The notes under the pieces: model-generated
Seen by the model: only the letters and a program-made list of their open reading frames with translations
The model's database searches: none
Told to the model about the DNA's origin: nothing
In this document: positions 9,703 through 18,645 of the stretch, in pieces
Layout of the letters: every line of letters starts with the position of its first letter
Numbering within the stretch: position 1 is the stretch's first letter
Source: Streptomyces venezuelae
GTDB lineage: Bacteria; Actinomycetota; Actinomycetes; Streptomycetales; Streptomycetaceae
Length of the DNA stretch: 64,000 nt
Direction of reading: 5' to 3'
Assembly (NCBI RefSeq): GCF_008642375.1
Contig: NZ_CP029194.1
Coordinates: forward strand, 1 to 64,000
Position numbers and translations under genes: made by a program

Positions 9703-10587
9703 TCACCGTCTGCCTCTCTCCACTAGTCTCATCAGCGCGCGGGCTGCCGGGCTGGTGGCATGCGGCGGCGGCAGCAGGGCCACCGTCTCGTAGACCGCCT
9801 TGCCGGTGTCGGCGAGAGGGGCGGCGTGCAGGGAGTCCCGTTTGTGCCGGAAATGCCGAGGTACGGCAGCGACACCGAGGCCCTCCTCCACCAGGTCCAG
9901 GAGGCTGTGCACGTCGTTCACCTCCAGGCTCACGGTCCGCAGTACGCACGCGGAGGCGAAGGCCTCGTCCGTGGCCCGGCGCGGTCCCCAGCCGGGGTGG
10001 AAGTCGACGAAGACCTCCTCGGTGAGGTCTCCGAGGGTGAGGTCCGGGCCGGCCGCGGCGAGAGAGTGCTCAGGGTGGCACAGCAGGGTCATCGGCTCGG
10101 TGGCCAGCGGCACCGACCGCAGTCGGTCGGAATCCGCCCGGGTGCGATAGGCGAAGGCCAGGTCGAGGCGCCCCGCGGCGACGTCCTCGGCCAGTGCGAG
10201 CCCACCTTCCTGCCGGAGCCGTATCTCCACCCCCGGGTGCCGCTGCCTGAACGCGGCCAGCAGCCCCGCCACGTGCACTCCGGCGACGCACTGCTCGGCC
10301 CCGAGGGAGAGCGTGCCGCGCACCACGCCCTGCACGGCCGCCACCGCCTCGTGCGCGGCCCGTACCTGTGCCAGGATGCGCTCCGCCTCGACCAGCAGCG
10401 CCCTCCCGGCCTCCGTCAGCGTCACCCGGCGGGTGCTCCGTACGAACAGCGGCGCCCTCAGGTCCCGCTCCAGCGCGCGGATCGATGCCGAGAGTCCGGA
10501 CTGGGAGACCATCAGCCGCTCCGCGGCCCGTGTGAAGTGCCGGTCCTCGGCGACGGCGACGAAGTGCTGAAGATGGCGCAGTTCCAT
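9703..10587 (-). CDS. LysR-family transcriptional regulator
   Basis: 294 aa, the normal LysR length. The N-terminal winged helix is textbook (MELRHLQHFVAVAEDRHFTR, then QSGLSASIRALERDLRAPLF), followed by a substrate-binding domain from about residue 90 with the usual GLGVAAVPRHF near the C-terminus. It diverges from the aldo-keto reductase gene with a 138-bp gap containing candidate operators, so it most likely controls that gene and itself. The inducer is unknown. Confidence 0.92.
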   Translation of the reverse strand: MELRHLQHFVAVAEDRHFTRAAERLMVSQSGLSASIRALERDLRAPLFVRSTRRVTLTEAGRALLVEAERILAQVRAAHEAVAAVQGVVRGTLSLGAEQCVAGVHVAGLLAAFRQRHPGVEIRLRQEGGLALAEDVAAGRLDLAFAYRTRADSDRLRSVPLATEPMTLLCHPEHSLAAAGPDLTLGDLTEEVFVDFHPGWGPRRATDEAFASACVLRTVSLEVNDVHSLLDLVEEGLGVAAVPRHFRHKRDSLHAAPLADTGKAVYETVALLPPPHATSPAARALMRLVERGRR

Positions 10588-10607
10588 GACTCAGAAGCCT
10601 ATGCACT

Positions 10608-10636
10608 GAATCCCATCGGATTCTCCTGTTGGATTC
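10608..10636. promoter_or_regulatory. Candidate LysR operator between divergent genes
   Basis: A perfect inverted repeat GAATCC-CATC-GGATTC (10608-10623) is followed by a third half-site GGATTC at 10631-10636, all within the LysR/aldo-keto reductase intergenic gap. LysR proteins bind paired sites in such positions. Assignment by position and symmetry. Confidence 0.5.
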
Positions 10637-10725
10637 ATGTTCAGAGGTCGGGGGAGATTGGTCACGCCACGACAAACCCGCCGCGCACCGATCGCCGTGC
10701 GCCGGTCCCACGCCATGGAGTCGCG

Positions 10726-11718
10726 TTGTACACCGCACATCCCGCCCGCTATGACGACATGCCCTACCGGCGCTCCGGGCGCAGCGGCCTGAAGCTCCCC
10801 GCCCTCTCCCTGGGGCTCTGGCACAACTTCGGCCCGGACCGTCCCGCCCAGACCCAGCGCGCCATCCTGCGCCGTGCTTTCGACCTCGGGATCACCCACT
10901 TCGACCTGGCGAACAACTACGGCCCGCCGCCCGGCGCGGCCGAGTCCGCCCTCGGCGAGTTCCTGCGGACGGATTTCGCGAGCTACCGCGACGAGCTGGT
11001 GGTCTCCACCAAGGCCGGATACATGATGTGGCCCGGGCCGTACGGCGAGTGGGGCTCCCGAAAGTCCCTGCTGTCGTCGCTCGATCAGAGCCTGGGCCGG
11101 CTCGGCCTCGACTACGTCGATGTCTTCTACTCGCACCGCTTCGACCCGGACACGCCCCTGGAGGAGACCATGGGCGCCCTGCACTCCGCGGTCCAGCAGG
11201 GCAAGGCGCTCTACGTCGGCGTATCCAACTACTCGGCCGAGCAGACCCGTGAGGCAGCCCACATCCTCGGCAAGCTCGGCACACCCCTCACCATCCACCA
11301 GCCCCGCTACTCCATGCTCGACCGGCGCCCGGAGGACGAAGGCCTGCTCGACGCCCTCGACGACCTGCGGGTCGGTTCCATCGCCTACTCCCCGCTGGAA
11401 CAGGGCCTGCTCACCGGACGCTACCTGGACGGCGTCCCCGATGACTCCCGGGCCGCGAGCGACAGCCCCTTCCTGAACCGCCACGCCCTCACCGAGGACC
11501 TGGTGACCCGGTTGCGCGCCTTGAACGACATCGCCGCGTCCCGTGGCCAGACCCTGGCCCAGCTCGCCCTCGCCTGGGTGCTGCGCGGCGGCCGCGTGAC
11601 CTCCGCCCTGGTGGGAGCAAGCAGCGCACGACAGCTCGAGGACAGTGTGGCCGCCCTGCGCAACCTCGACTTCGACACCGAGGAACTCACCCTCGTCGAC
11701 ACGCTGGCCCGCCCCTGA
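10726..11718 (+). CDS. Aldo/keto reductase (YghZ/Kv-beta-like)
   Basis: 330 aa from a TTG at 10726, with GGAG five bases upstream. An ATG eleven codons later is the alternative start. The TIM-barrel signature runs from MPYRRSGRSGLKLPALSLGL. The catalytic tetrad can be seen: Asp and Tyr in HFDLANNYGPPPG, Lys in VVSTKAGYMMWPGPYG and His in VFYSHRFDPDTPLEET. ALVGASSARQLEDSV near the end is the NADPH-phosphate-binding region. The subfamily reduces aldehydes such as glyceraldehyde-3-phosphate and methylglyoxal with NADPH. It is probably regulated by the divergent LysR protein. Confidence 0.9.
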   Translation: MYTAHPARYDDMPYRRSGRSGLKLPALSLGLWHNFGPDRPAQTQRAILRRAFDLGITHFDLANNYGPPPGAAESALGEFLRTDFASYRDELVVSTKAGYMMWPGPYGEWGSRKSLLSSLDQSLGRLGLDYVDVFYSHRFDPDTPLEETMGALHSAVQQGKALYVGVSNYSAEQTREAAHILGKLGTPLTIHQPRYSMLDRRPEDEGLLDALDDLRVGSIAYSPLEQGLLTGRYLDGVPDDSRAASDSPFLNRHALTEDLVTRLRALNDIAASRGQTLAQLALAWVLRGGRVTSALVGASSARQLEDSVAALRNLDFDTEELTLVDTLARP

Positions 11719-12189
11719 GCCACGAGGGCCACCCCGCAACCGCGACCGGCCTCGGTCCCCTGTACGACGCAGGCCGGAGTGGAGGACCGGGACCGGCGAA
11801 CCGGAAACCTGCGGTGCCGTGCGAGACGGGCCGGGGCGCCGACCAGCTGCGGAAACTCGTTGAGGCGGTTGGTGCCGCAGGAATTCTGCCGCGACGGTGC
11901 CCGGCCGAGCGCTCCTGCCCCATGGGCGGAAGACTGGTAGGCCCTAGACACTCCGCGTTCGCAGCGGATCAGTTCGTGGTTCACCACGGTCAGCGCCCGT
12001 TCATGAGGCCAGCTCGCGGAAGGACCGAGTATGCCGCCCCACGCAGGGCGGCGCCTCCTGGTCCCTGGACGAGGGCGCGGGCACAACCGCCCTTGACTCG
12101 GGACCGAGTGGACGGACGCTCACGCTCAAGGAGGGAACGGGCTGGAGCGCCGGGGCCGGCGGAAGTGCGCTGAAGCAACCGCGCCCGCT
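11719..12189. other. Intergenic region, no supported gene
   Basis: About 470 bp between the aldo-keto reductase and the LamG relic. The open frames are shadows without family features. Confidence 0.4.
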
Positions 12190-12463
12190 ACGTCACGACT
12201 CCCGAACCGGGGCGCTGGTACCACCTGGTGGGCGTCCGGGACGCCGAGAGGAACGAGAACCGGCTGTACGTCGACGGCGTCCTCGCCTCCACGGCGGTCG
12301 CGGGTCCGGCCGATGTGAGCACGGGTCCGTTCGCGGTCGGCCGCGCCAAGTGGGGCGGCGGGAACGTGGACTTCTGGAAGGGCTCGGTCGACGGGTGCAC
12401 GCCTTCGACAAGGCGCTTTCCTCCGATGAGGTGGCCGCGCTGCCCGCAGCCGAGAAGCCGTAG
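12190..12463 (+). pseudogene. LamG/concanavalin-like domain, 5'-truncated and frameshifted
   Basis: The reading YVTTPEPGRWYHLVGVRD, then NRLYVDGVLASTAV and FAVGRAKWGGGNVDFWKGSVDG is a clear LamG-type jelly roll. It then needs a one-base shift to continue as VHAFDKALSSDEVAALPAAEKP and a stop at 12461-12463. Only the final third of a carbohydrate-binding module is left, without a start. It is probably the tail of a lost secreted glycosidase. Confidence 0.7.
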
Positions 12464-12477
12464 GGCGACGTCCGCGG

Positions 12478-12502
12478 GGCCGCGCGGGAGCACCGCGCGG
12501 CC
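12478..12502 (+). terminator. GC-rich hairpin, 10-bp arms
   Basis: GGCCGCGCGG pairs with CCGCGCGGCC around a 5-base loop, 15 bp after the LamG relic stop. It has no U-tract, as is common in Streptomyces terminators. Confidence 0.6.
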
Positions 12503-12510
12503 CTGGAATC

Positions 12511-12542
12511 CCCGGACCGCGGGCACGGGCCCGCGGTCCGGG
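12511..12542 (+). terminator. GC-rich hairpin, 14-bp perfect arms
   Basis: CCCGGACCGCGGGC pairs with GCCCGCGGTCCGGG around a 4-base loop. Together with the hairpin just upstream it forms a tandem terminator that insulates the protease gene. Confidence 0.7.
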
Positions 12543-12691
12543 ACTTCGCCATGCCCGGGGGCGGCGCTCCGGGACTGCCGTCGCGACGGCCGAAACCTGG
12601 TATGGACCTGACAAGCTCGGCCGGTTAACGTGGCGAGGGCGCCCATTGAGAGCGCTCTCACGATGGCCAACCCCCCACACCAGGAGGTCCC

Positions 12692-13843
12692 GTGAAACGC
12701 ACCACCCCTCTGCGCGCCGCCATCGCCGCCCTGCTTCTGACGGTCGGTCTGGGCGCCGCCCAGGCCGGCGCGGCGGGCGCGGCCCCCCTTCCGGAGCCCG
12801 CCGCGGCGCCGTCCGCCTCGGCCGGCCTCCTCGACGCCATGAGCCGGGACCTCGGGCTCACGGCGGCCGAGGCCGAGGAGCGGCTCAGCGCCGAGAAGGC
12901 CGCCGTCGAGGTGGAGAAGGACGCCCGCAGGAGCGCGGGCGACGCCTACGGCGGTTCCTGGTTCGACGCGGCGACCGGGCGGCTCGTCGTCGCCGTGACC
13001 GACCGCGCCGAGGAGGCGGAGGTCCGGGCACTGGGCGCCGACACCCGGCTGGTCCGGCACAGCGCGGCGGCACTGGACCGCGCCAAGGCCCGCCTGGACA
13101 CGCTGAACGCACCCGCCGGAGTGGCCGGCTGGCACGTCGACCCGAGGAGCAACAGCGTCGTGGTCGACGTCGTGCGCTCCGAGCGGCAGACCCCATCCGT
13201 GCGGTCCTTCGTGGAGCGTGCGCGGGCCGGCGGCCCCGTCACCGTCGCCGAGACGGCGCAGGCGCCCCGTACCTACGCGGCGGGCACGGTCGGCGGCGAC
13301 CCGTACTACACCGGCAACGTCCGCTGCTCGATCGGCTTCTCCGTGTACGGGGGCTTCGTGACGGCCGGACACTGCGGCCGGGCCGGCGCGGCGGTGCGCG
13401 GCTGGGACGGTTCCGCGATGGGCACCTTCCAGGGCTCCTCGTTCCCGGGCGACGACTACGCGTACGTCTCGATCCACAGCGGCTGGTGGACCGTGCCCGT
13501 CGTCCTCGGCTGGGGCACCATCCCCGACCAGCTCGTCCGCGGGTCGGCCGAGGCGCCGGTGGGCTCCTCGATCTGCCGTTCCGGCTCGACCACGCACTGG
13601 CGCTGCGGCACGGTCCTGGCCAAGAACGAGACGGTGAACTACAGCCAGGGCGCTGTGTACCAGATGACCAAGACCAGCGTCTGCGCCGAGGGCGGCGACT
13701 CCGGCGGCTCGTTCCTCAGCGGTGACCAGGCCCAGGGCGTCACCTCCGGCGGCTGGGGCAACTGCTCCTCCGGCGGCGAGACGTGGTTCCAGCCGATCAA
13801 CGAGATCCTCGGCCGGTACGGCCTGCGGCTGCACACCGCCTGA
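12692..13843 (+). CDS. Secreted S1-family (streptogrisin/alpha-lytic-type) serine protease precursor
   Basis: 383 aa, starting at a GTG preceded by AGGAGG. The layout is a signal peptide (residues 1-31, ending GAAGAA), an alpha-lytic-type prodomain (about 45-190) and a mature protease from about 195. The triad is His227 in TAGHC, Asp255 in GDDYAYV and Ser337 in GGDSGG. Six mature cysteines (212, 228, 295, 305, 331, 358) fit three disulfides. The prodomain normally acts as a folding chaperone and is removed autocatalytically outside the cell. A tandem terminator lies upstream and a hairpin downstream, so it is monocistronic. Confidence 0.95.
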   Translation: MKRTTPLRAAIAALLLTVGLGAAQAGAAGAAPLPEPAAAPSASAGLLDAMSRDLGLTAAEAEERLSAEKAAVEVEKDARRSAGDAYGGSWFDAATGRLVVAVTDRAEEAEVRALGADTRLVRHSAAALDRAKARLDTLNAPAGVAGWHVDPRSNSVVVDVVRSERQTPSVRSFVERARAGGPVTVAETAQAPRTYAAGTVGGDPYYTGNVRCSIGFSVYGGFVTAGHCGRAGAAVRGWDGSAMGTFQGSSFPGDDYAYVSIHSGWWTVPVVLGWGTIPDQLVRGSAEAPVGSSICRSGSTTHWRCGTVLAKNETVNYSQGAVYQMTKTSVCAEGGDSGGSFLSGDQAQGVTSGGWGNCSSGGETWFQPINEILGRYGLRLHTA

Positions 13844-13867
13844 GTCCGTGACGCCGGACGGGTCCCT

Positions 13868-13889
13868 GTCCGGCCCGCACGGGCCGGAC
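13868..13889 (+). terminator. Hairpin after the protease gene
   Basis: GTCCGGCCCG pairs with CGGGCCGGAC with almost no loop, 25 bp after the stop codon. Likely transcription terminator. Confidence 0.55.
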
Positions 13890-13924
13890 GGGGTTCCCGT
13901 CAGGGCCCAGGGCGGCTCGACCGA

Positions 13925-14650
13925 CCAGCTGCTGTCGGCGCCGAGCGTCTGGGGGCGGTCGAATCCCCCGCGCCCGAGGCGATGTACACCGCGGACTCGA
14001 AGTGACGCAGACAGGAGCCGGGGATGTTCAGCGACTCGAAGGTGACGCCGGTCCCGCCGATGCCCGGGCGGGCGCAGAAGGTGGCGTCCTGGTGGAAGAG
14101 CACCGAGCCGTCGTCGGCCGCCGTGCGCACCCGGCTGTCGGCGTGTGGCGTTGAGGCCGCCACTTCGGGCGAGGTACACGCCGTCGGCGTAGTGGCGCAG
14201 GTAGGGGCCGGGGAAGTTCAGGGACTCGTACGAGGTGCCGCCGGCCGCGAGTCCGGTGCGGGCGCACCAGGTGGCGTCGGCCGCGAACGTGCCGCTGGTG
14301 TCGCCGTCGAGGCGTACGCGGCCACCGGAGTGGCGCAGGTAGCGACCGGGGAGGTTCACCGGCTCGAAGGAGTGGCAGCGGGGGTCGGCGAGCCCGGTGT
14401 CGGTGCGGAACGAGGCGTCCTGGCGGGCGCCGTCGGCGGAGGCCGCGGTCAGCACGTCGGTCCGGGCCGGGGAGTGGGAGTGGCGGAGGTAGCGGTCGGT
14501 GTGGCGGGGGTGGTGACCCGGAAGGAGCGGACGTGCCCCAGGCTGAGGCCAGGTGCGGCATTGAGACTGCGGGAGGCGGCGATGAGGTCGCCGTGGGCCG
14601 CCCGGAGCCGGGCGGTGTCGACCTTCTGGACCCTGCGGTCGTAGCTGAAC
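13925..14650 (-). pseudogene. AbfB (arabinose-binding) domain protein relic, frameshifted
   Basis: Minus-strand frames give successive AbfB-type beta-trefoil repeats: FEPVNLPGRYLRHSGGRVRL, TWCARTGLAAGGTSYESLNF, PGPYLRHYADGVYLARSG, then after a shift near 14155 DGSVLFHQDATFCARPGIGG and FESLNIPGSCLRHFESAVYI. A third frame upstream gives LRAAHGDLIAASRSLNAAPG and LGHVRSFRVTTP. AbfB modules target arabinofuranose side chains of xylan in secreted glycosidases. The catalytic part is missing and at least two frameshifts are present. Confidence 0.7.
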
Positions 14651-14699
14651 AGGCCACCGGCACACGGCGGACCTGGCCGGGCTGCGGGACACGGTGCTC

Positions 14700-15089
14700 G
14701 ACGAGGCTGCGCGAGTGGGACTACGGCGGGTACGAGGGGCTGACCACCGCCCACATCCACGCGCCCCGGCCCGACTGGTCCCTGTGGGAGGACGGAGTGG
14801 CCCGTACGCCGACGGCCGGACGGGCCAGACGACGGAGGACCTGGGGCGGCGCGCTGACCGGGCCCTGGCGCGCGTCGCGCCCCTTCTCGCCGCCTCCGAG
14901 GAGGACGGCGTGCTGGTCACGCACGCGCATCTGCTGCGCGCCCTGACCGCCCGCTACCTCGGCTTGCCGCCCTCCGAAGGCCGGCTGTTCCTCCTCGCGA
15001 CGGCGCGGGTCGGCAGGCTGTCCACGGAGTACGGACTGCCGGTGGTGTCGGGCTGGAACCAGCGTCCGCTCCCTCCTTTCCACGGGTGA
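14700..15089 (+). pseudogene. Histidine phosphatase (phosphoglycerate-mutase-like), 5'-truncated and frameshifted
   Basis: One frame reads LREWDYGGYEGLTTAHI, the family's WDYGxxEG segment. A second frame supplies DLGRRADRALARVAPLLAAS, then VLVTHAHLLRALTARYLGL with the second catalytic His (GVLVTHAH) and a normal C-terminus. The N-terminal RHG motif with the phosphorylated His is absent, so no activity is expected. It abuts the oppositely oriented AbfB relic near 14660, a rearrangement junction. Confidence 0.75.
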
Positions 15090-15211
15090 CACGGCACGGC
15101 CGATACGCGCCACCGAGGCACTGGGCAGAGCCGAACGGGTGCCGGTTCCGCCCCCTCGCCCGCCCTCTCCGACGAGTGGCGGGCCGCCGGAAGCAGCGAT
15201 GCGATGGGGCC

Positions 15212-16222
15212 ATGCACGAACGCCAGCAGGTGAGGCACCGGTACGCCGGGCACTGGGCCGCGTGGCCGCCGGTGACCGGTGCTGCGGTCATGGCCACCGG
15301 AATCCTGTCGGTCGGTCTGAGTCTGACCGGCTTCGAGGTGGTCTCCGTGGTGGCGCTGTGCCTGGCCACGGCACTCTGGGTGCTGCTCGCGTTCGGTTTC
15401 TCCGCCCTGGTCCTGGAGGACCACCGCCGCTGGGAGTCGATCGCCGACACCCCGCCGGCACTCACAGCGGTCGCCGCCACGACGGTGCTCGGTGTCCGGT
15501 TCGAACTCCTCGGCCTCACTCCGGTGGCCGTGTCGCTCCTGGTGATCGCCGCGGTGGCGTGGCCCGTGATGCTGATCGCCGTCCTCCGGCACCTGACCCG
15601 TCGGGCACCGGGCGCCGTGTTCCTGATCTGTGTGGCCACCCAGGGGCTCGCCGTCCTGTGTGCCGTCCTCGCGCCGGAGGCCGGCGACTGGCTTGCCCGG
15701 GTGGCCCTCGGCCTGTTCCTGGTGGGTCTCGTGTTGTACGTCGACGCACTGGCCCGCTTCGACGTCCGCCAGGTGACGACGGGCGCGGGCGACCAGTGGA
15801 TCGCGGGTGGGGCCTTGGCGATCTCCGCACTGACCGGATCGAAGCTCCTCGCCTCGGGCGTCTGGTCGGGCGGGGCGGCCACGGCGCTGAGGGTCGCCAC
15901 GCTCGTCCTGGTGGCTCTCGATCTGGCCTGGTACGCGGTCCTGCTGTGCGGCGAGGTCGCACGCCCGCGCCTCGGCTACGACGTCCGCCGCTGGGCTACG
16001 GTCTTCCCCCTGGGCATGACGGCGGTGGCGTCCCTCTCGGTGTCGGCCGCCACCGGGGTCGGGTGGCTGGAGGGGGTGGGGTGCGTACTGCTGTGGATCG
16101 CCGTCGCCGCGTGGCTTCCGGTCGCCTACGGCTTCGCGCGCTCGCTCGTGGGCCGCACGCATGACCGCTCCTCCCCCGCTGCCGGCGACGGTCGACCGCT
16201 CCGCGTGCACCGGAGGCGGTGA
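15212..16222 (+). CDS. TDT-family (TehA/SLAC1-like) membrane transporter
   Basis: 336 aa from the ATG at 15212; the reading frame extends upstream only through the phosphatase relic. About ten hydrophobic helices are visible, beginning AAWPPVTGAAVMATGILSVG, which matches the first helix of tellurite-resistance/dicarboxylate-type TDT channels. The family includes TehA, malate exporters and SLAC1 anion channels, so substrate is not predictable. The hydrophilic C-terminus is short. It converges on zwf with a 47-bp gap. Confidence 0.75.
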   Translation: MHERQQVRHRYAGHWAAWPPVTGAAVMATGILSVGLSLTGFEVVSVVALCLATALWVLLAFGFSALVLEDHRRWESIADTPPALTAVAATTVLGVRFELLGLTPVAVSLLVIAAVAWPVMLIAVLRHLTRRAPGAVFLICVATQGLAVLCAVLAPEAGDWLARVALGLFLVGLVLYVDALARFDVRQVTTGAGDQWIAGGALAISALTGSKLLASGVWSGGAATALRVATLVLVALDLAWYAVLLCGEVARPRLGYDVRRWATVFPLGMTAVASLSVSAATGVGWLEGVGCVLLWIAVAAWLPVAYGFARSLVGRTHDRSSPAAGDGRPLRVHRRR

Positions 16223-16269
16223 CGACCGCAGCGGCCGAAGCAGTCGGGCTGCGGATTCCGGGTCAGCTG

Positions 16270-17718
16270 CTACGGGGGAGGGAGGTGCCAGTGGTAGGGC
16301 CGGATGAGCGCCGCCAGGCTGTCGGGGCCCCAGGATCCCTTGGCGTACGGTTCGACCGGCGGTGGGGAGTCCAGGAGGGGCGCGGCCACCTCCCAGAGTC
16401 GTTCGATGCCCGTCGCGTCGGTGAAGAGGGACTGGTCACCCAGCATGGCGTCCAGGATGAGGCGCTCGTAGCCCTCCAGGGCGTGGTCCCGGCTGAAGGA
16501 GTCGGCGTAGTCGAAGACCATGGCCGCCGGGGTCAGGCGCATGTCGGGGCCGGGCTTCTTGGCGAGGAAGCGGGTGGTGATGGTTCCGGGGTCGTTGAAG
16601 TCGATGACGAGCTCGTTGTGACGGCCTTCGGCGGACTCCTGCGCGGCCAGCGGGAACATCCGCAGGGGCGGTTCGCGGAAGCCCAGGGTGATGACGTGGC
16701 GGCTCGCGGCGAGGGCTTTGCCCGAGCGGAGGTAGAAGGGAACGCCTGCCCAGCGCCAGTTGTCGATCTCCAGGCGCAGGGCCGCGAGCGTCTCGGTGTC
16801 CGAGGCCGGATCGACTCCCGGCTCGTCGCGGTAGCCGTCGTACTGTCCTCGGACCACCCGGGCCGGGTCGACGGGGCGCAGGCTCCGGAAGACCTTGTCC
16901 TTCTCCGCGCGCAGCGAGTTCGCGTCCAGGGTGGCCGGCGGTTCCATGGCGATGAACCCGAGGAGCTGGAACAGGTGCGTGACGATCATGTCGCGGAAGG
17001 TGCCGGTGCCCTCGAAGAAGTGGGCGCGGCCCTGGATGTCGATGTGCTCGGGGACGTCGATCTGCACGTGGCTGATGTGGTCGCGGTTCCAGATCGGTTC
17101 GAGGAGTCCGTTGGCGAACCGCAGGGCGAGGATGTTGTCGACGGACTCCTTGCCCAGGAAATGGTCGATGCGGAAGACGTGGGACTCGTCGAAGACGGAG
17201 TGGATGGCGTCGTTGAGGGCACGGGCGGAGGCGAGGTCCGTGCCGAACGGCTTCTCCACGATCACGCCGGCGTTCCGGGCCAGTCCGGAGGCACCGAGCA
17301 GGTGCACGACCGAGGCGCAGGCCTGCGGGGGTACGGCGAGGTGGTGGAGGAGCCGGGGAGTGCCGCCGATCTGCCGTTCGGCCTCCTGGACGGCGGCGAC
17401 GAGCGGGCCTGGGTCCTCGGGGTCGGCGGCGCCGAAGGTGAGTCGGCTCTCGAATTCCAGCCACTGCGGGCCCTCGGGCTTGGCGAGGCCGAACTCGGCG
17501 ACCGCCTCGCGCGCGTGTTCGCGGAACGCTTCGCTGCTGAGGGCGACCGCGGCGGGGGCCGAGCCGACGATCCGGTAGCGGCCGGGGAGCAGTCCGGCTC
17601 TGGCCAGGTGGTACAGGCCGGGCAGGAGCTTGCGGCGGGCGAGGTCGCCGGTGGCGCCGGAGATGATGATGACGTGGTCGTCGGGGGTGGCTCCGCCGGG
17701 TCTGGGGGATGCGGCCAC
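16270..17718 (-). CDS. zwf: Glucose-6-phosphate 1-dehydrogenase
   Basis: 482 aa from a GTG at 17718 preceded by GAGAGGAC; the upstream extension of the frame is non-coding. The enzyme oxidises glucose-6-phosphate to 6-phosphogluconolactone and makes NADPH at the entry of the pentose phosphate pathway. The nucleotide-binding GATGDLARRKLLPGLY (family GASGDLxxRK) is near the N-terminus. VIVEKPFGTD and the active-site RIDHFLGKE (family RIDHYLGKE) follow, and the C-terminal half is full length. It stands alone, without the usual tal, opcA and pgl neighbours, so it is probably an additional copy beside a core zwf elsewhere. Confidence 0.95.
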   Translation of the reverse strand: MAASPRPGGATPDDHVIIISGATGDLARRKLLPGLYHLARAGLLPGRYRIVGSAPAAVALSSEAFREHAREAVAEFGLAKPEGPQWLEFESRLTFGAADPEDPGPLVAAVQEAERQIGGTPRLLHHLAVPPQACASVVHLLGASGLARNAGVIVEKPFGTDLASARALNDAIHSVFDESHVFRIDHFLGKESVDNILALRFANGLLEPIWNRDHISHVQIDVPEHIDIQGRAHFFEGTGTFRDMIVTHLFQLLGFIAMEPPATLDANSLRAEKDKVFRSLRPVDPARVVRGQYDGYRDEPGVDPASDTETLAALRLEIDNWRWAGVPFYLRSGKALAASRHVITLGFREPPLRMFPLAAQESAEGRHNELVIDFNDPGTITTRFLAKKPGPDMRLTPAAMVFDYADSFSRDHALEGYERLILDAMLGDQSLFTDATGIERLWEVAAPLLDSPPPVEPYAKGSWGPDSLAALIRPYHWHLPPP

Positions 17719-17892
17719 GTCAGTTCGTCCTCTCGCCACGGTCGCCGGACTCGTCGTGCGTCGTGGAGTGGACCTGGCGGGCGGGCCGGTTCGCCGGGGC
17801 GGTGAACCGGTCGCCTCGGGAGAGCACGTCCGGAATCTGCTCCACGGGGCCACTGTGGAGGCCCTGCGGGAGTCCGGCACTCTCCGGCGGGC

Positions 17893-18004
17893 CGACCGGG
17901 CGACCGGGCGACCGGGCGACCGGGCGACCGGGCGACCGGGCGACCGGGCGACCGGGCGACCGGGCGACCGGGCGACCGGGCGACCGGGCGACCGGGCGAC
18001 CGGG
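17893..18004. repeat. 14 perfect tandem copies of the octamer CGACCGGG
   Basis: 112 bp of uninterrupted CGACCGGG units lie between the divergent zwf start and the end of the MarR gene. In translation it gives RPGDRATG-type repeats, but no real gene covers it. Length is expected to vary by slippage. Confidence 0.95.
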
Positions 18005-18111
18005 GAAGGTACCGACCAGCGGCCGAGCCGGCGTATGTGATCACCGCGGCGGCCCTGCCTGCGTGGCTTGGCCGTGAGGGCGTCGGCGCGCAGGTGTGCG
18101 CCAGGCGAGGG

Positions 18112-18546
18112 TCAGGCGGTGGGCGGGGTGAGGAAGACCCGTTCCAGCAGGGCGTACAGGGCGCCCTGGTCGTCGGCGCCGAGCCCGGCCAGACCCTCCT
18201 GGGTGATGTGCATCTTCGCGCGGATCGCGTCGGTGACGCGCTCGCCCTCGGCCGTGAGGATCACGTTCTTGACGCGCCGGTCGGCAGGGGCGGCTTCGCG
18301 GCGCACCAGGCCGCGCTTCTCCAGCCGGTCGATGATCCCGGTCATGTTGGAGGCGTCGCAGGTCATGGTCTCGGCAAGGGCACGCATCGCGGCCGGTCCC
18401 CGGCGCAGCACGGTCAGGGCCCGCCCCTGGCTCGCCGTGAGGTTCTCACTCGCAGCCGCGACGGTGAAGTCGCCGTAGTAGACGCCGAGCGACACGGAGA
18501 GCAGCTCCAGGAGCTGGGCCGTGTCAACGCGGGGAGCTTCTGTCAT
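18112..18546 (-). CDS. MarR-family transcriptional regulator
   Basis: 144 aa from the ATG at 18546; a start further upstream would run into the promoter. The winged helix is clear: RALAETMTCDASNMTGIIDR as recognition helix and EAAPADRRVKNVILTAEGER as wing. The Cys in TMTCDASN lies in the DNA-reading helix and could be redox-active, but that is speculation. It diverges from the old-yellow-enzyme gene with a 120-bp gap containing CTTGA/TCAAG half-sites. MarR control of an ene-reductase by electrophiles is a common arrangement. Confidence 0.9.
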   Translation of the reverse strand: MTEAPRVDTAQLLELLSVSLGVYYGDFTVAAASENLTASQGRALTVLRRGPAAMRALAETMTCDASNMTGIIDRLEKRGLVRREAAPADRRVKNVILTAEGERVTDAIRAKMHITQEGLAGLGADDQGALYALLERVFLTPPTA

Positions 18547-18568
18547 GGCGGCCACTCTAGCCCAGAGA

Positions 18569-18645
18569 TACTTGACCATCTCAAACATCGACGTCTACCG
18601 TCGCCTTCGTTGCATGAAGTTCTCAAGCATCAAGGTTGTCAAGTA
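18569..18645. promoter_or_regulatory. Cluster of CTTGA/TCAAG half-sites between divergent MarR and ene-reductase genes
   Basis: TACTTGAC (18569-18576) and its exact complement GTCAAGTA (18638-18645) flank the region, with further TCAAG elements near 18622 and 18630. One site sits just before each gene. This is a plausible shared operator for the MarR protein. Confidence 0.5.

Noticed and set aside
9760..11718. A 652-codon version of the aldo-keto reductase
   Set aside because: The first 322 codons are antisense to the LysR gene. The family length and ribosome site favour the TTG at 10726.
12188..14920. A 910-codon minus-strand open frame
   Set aside because: Most of it is antisense to the S1 protease gene. 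Only a short part (about 14130-14490) is meaningful, as an AbfB relic.
17881..18040. A plus-strand frame encoding RPGDRATG repeats
   Set aside because: It comes from the octamer repeat and has no supported start or ribosome site.
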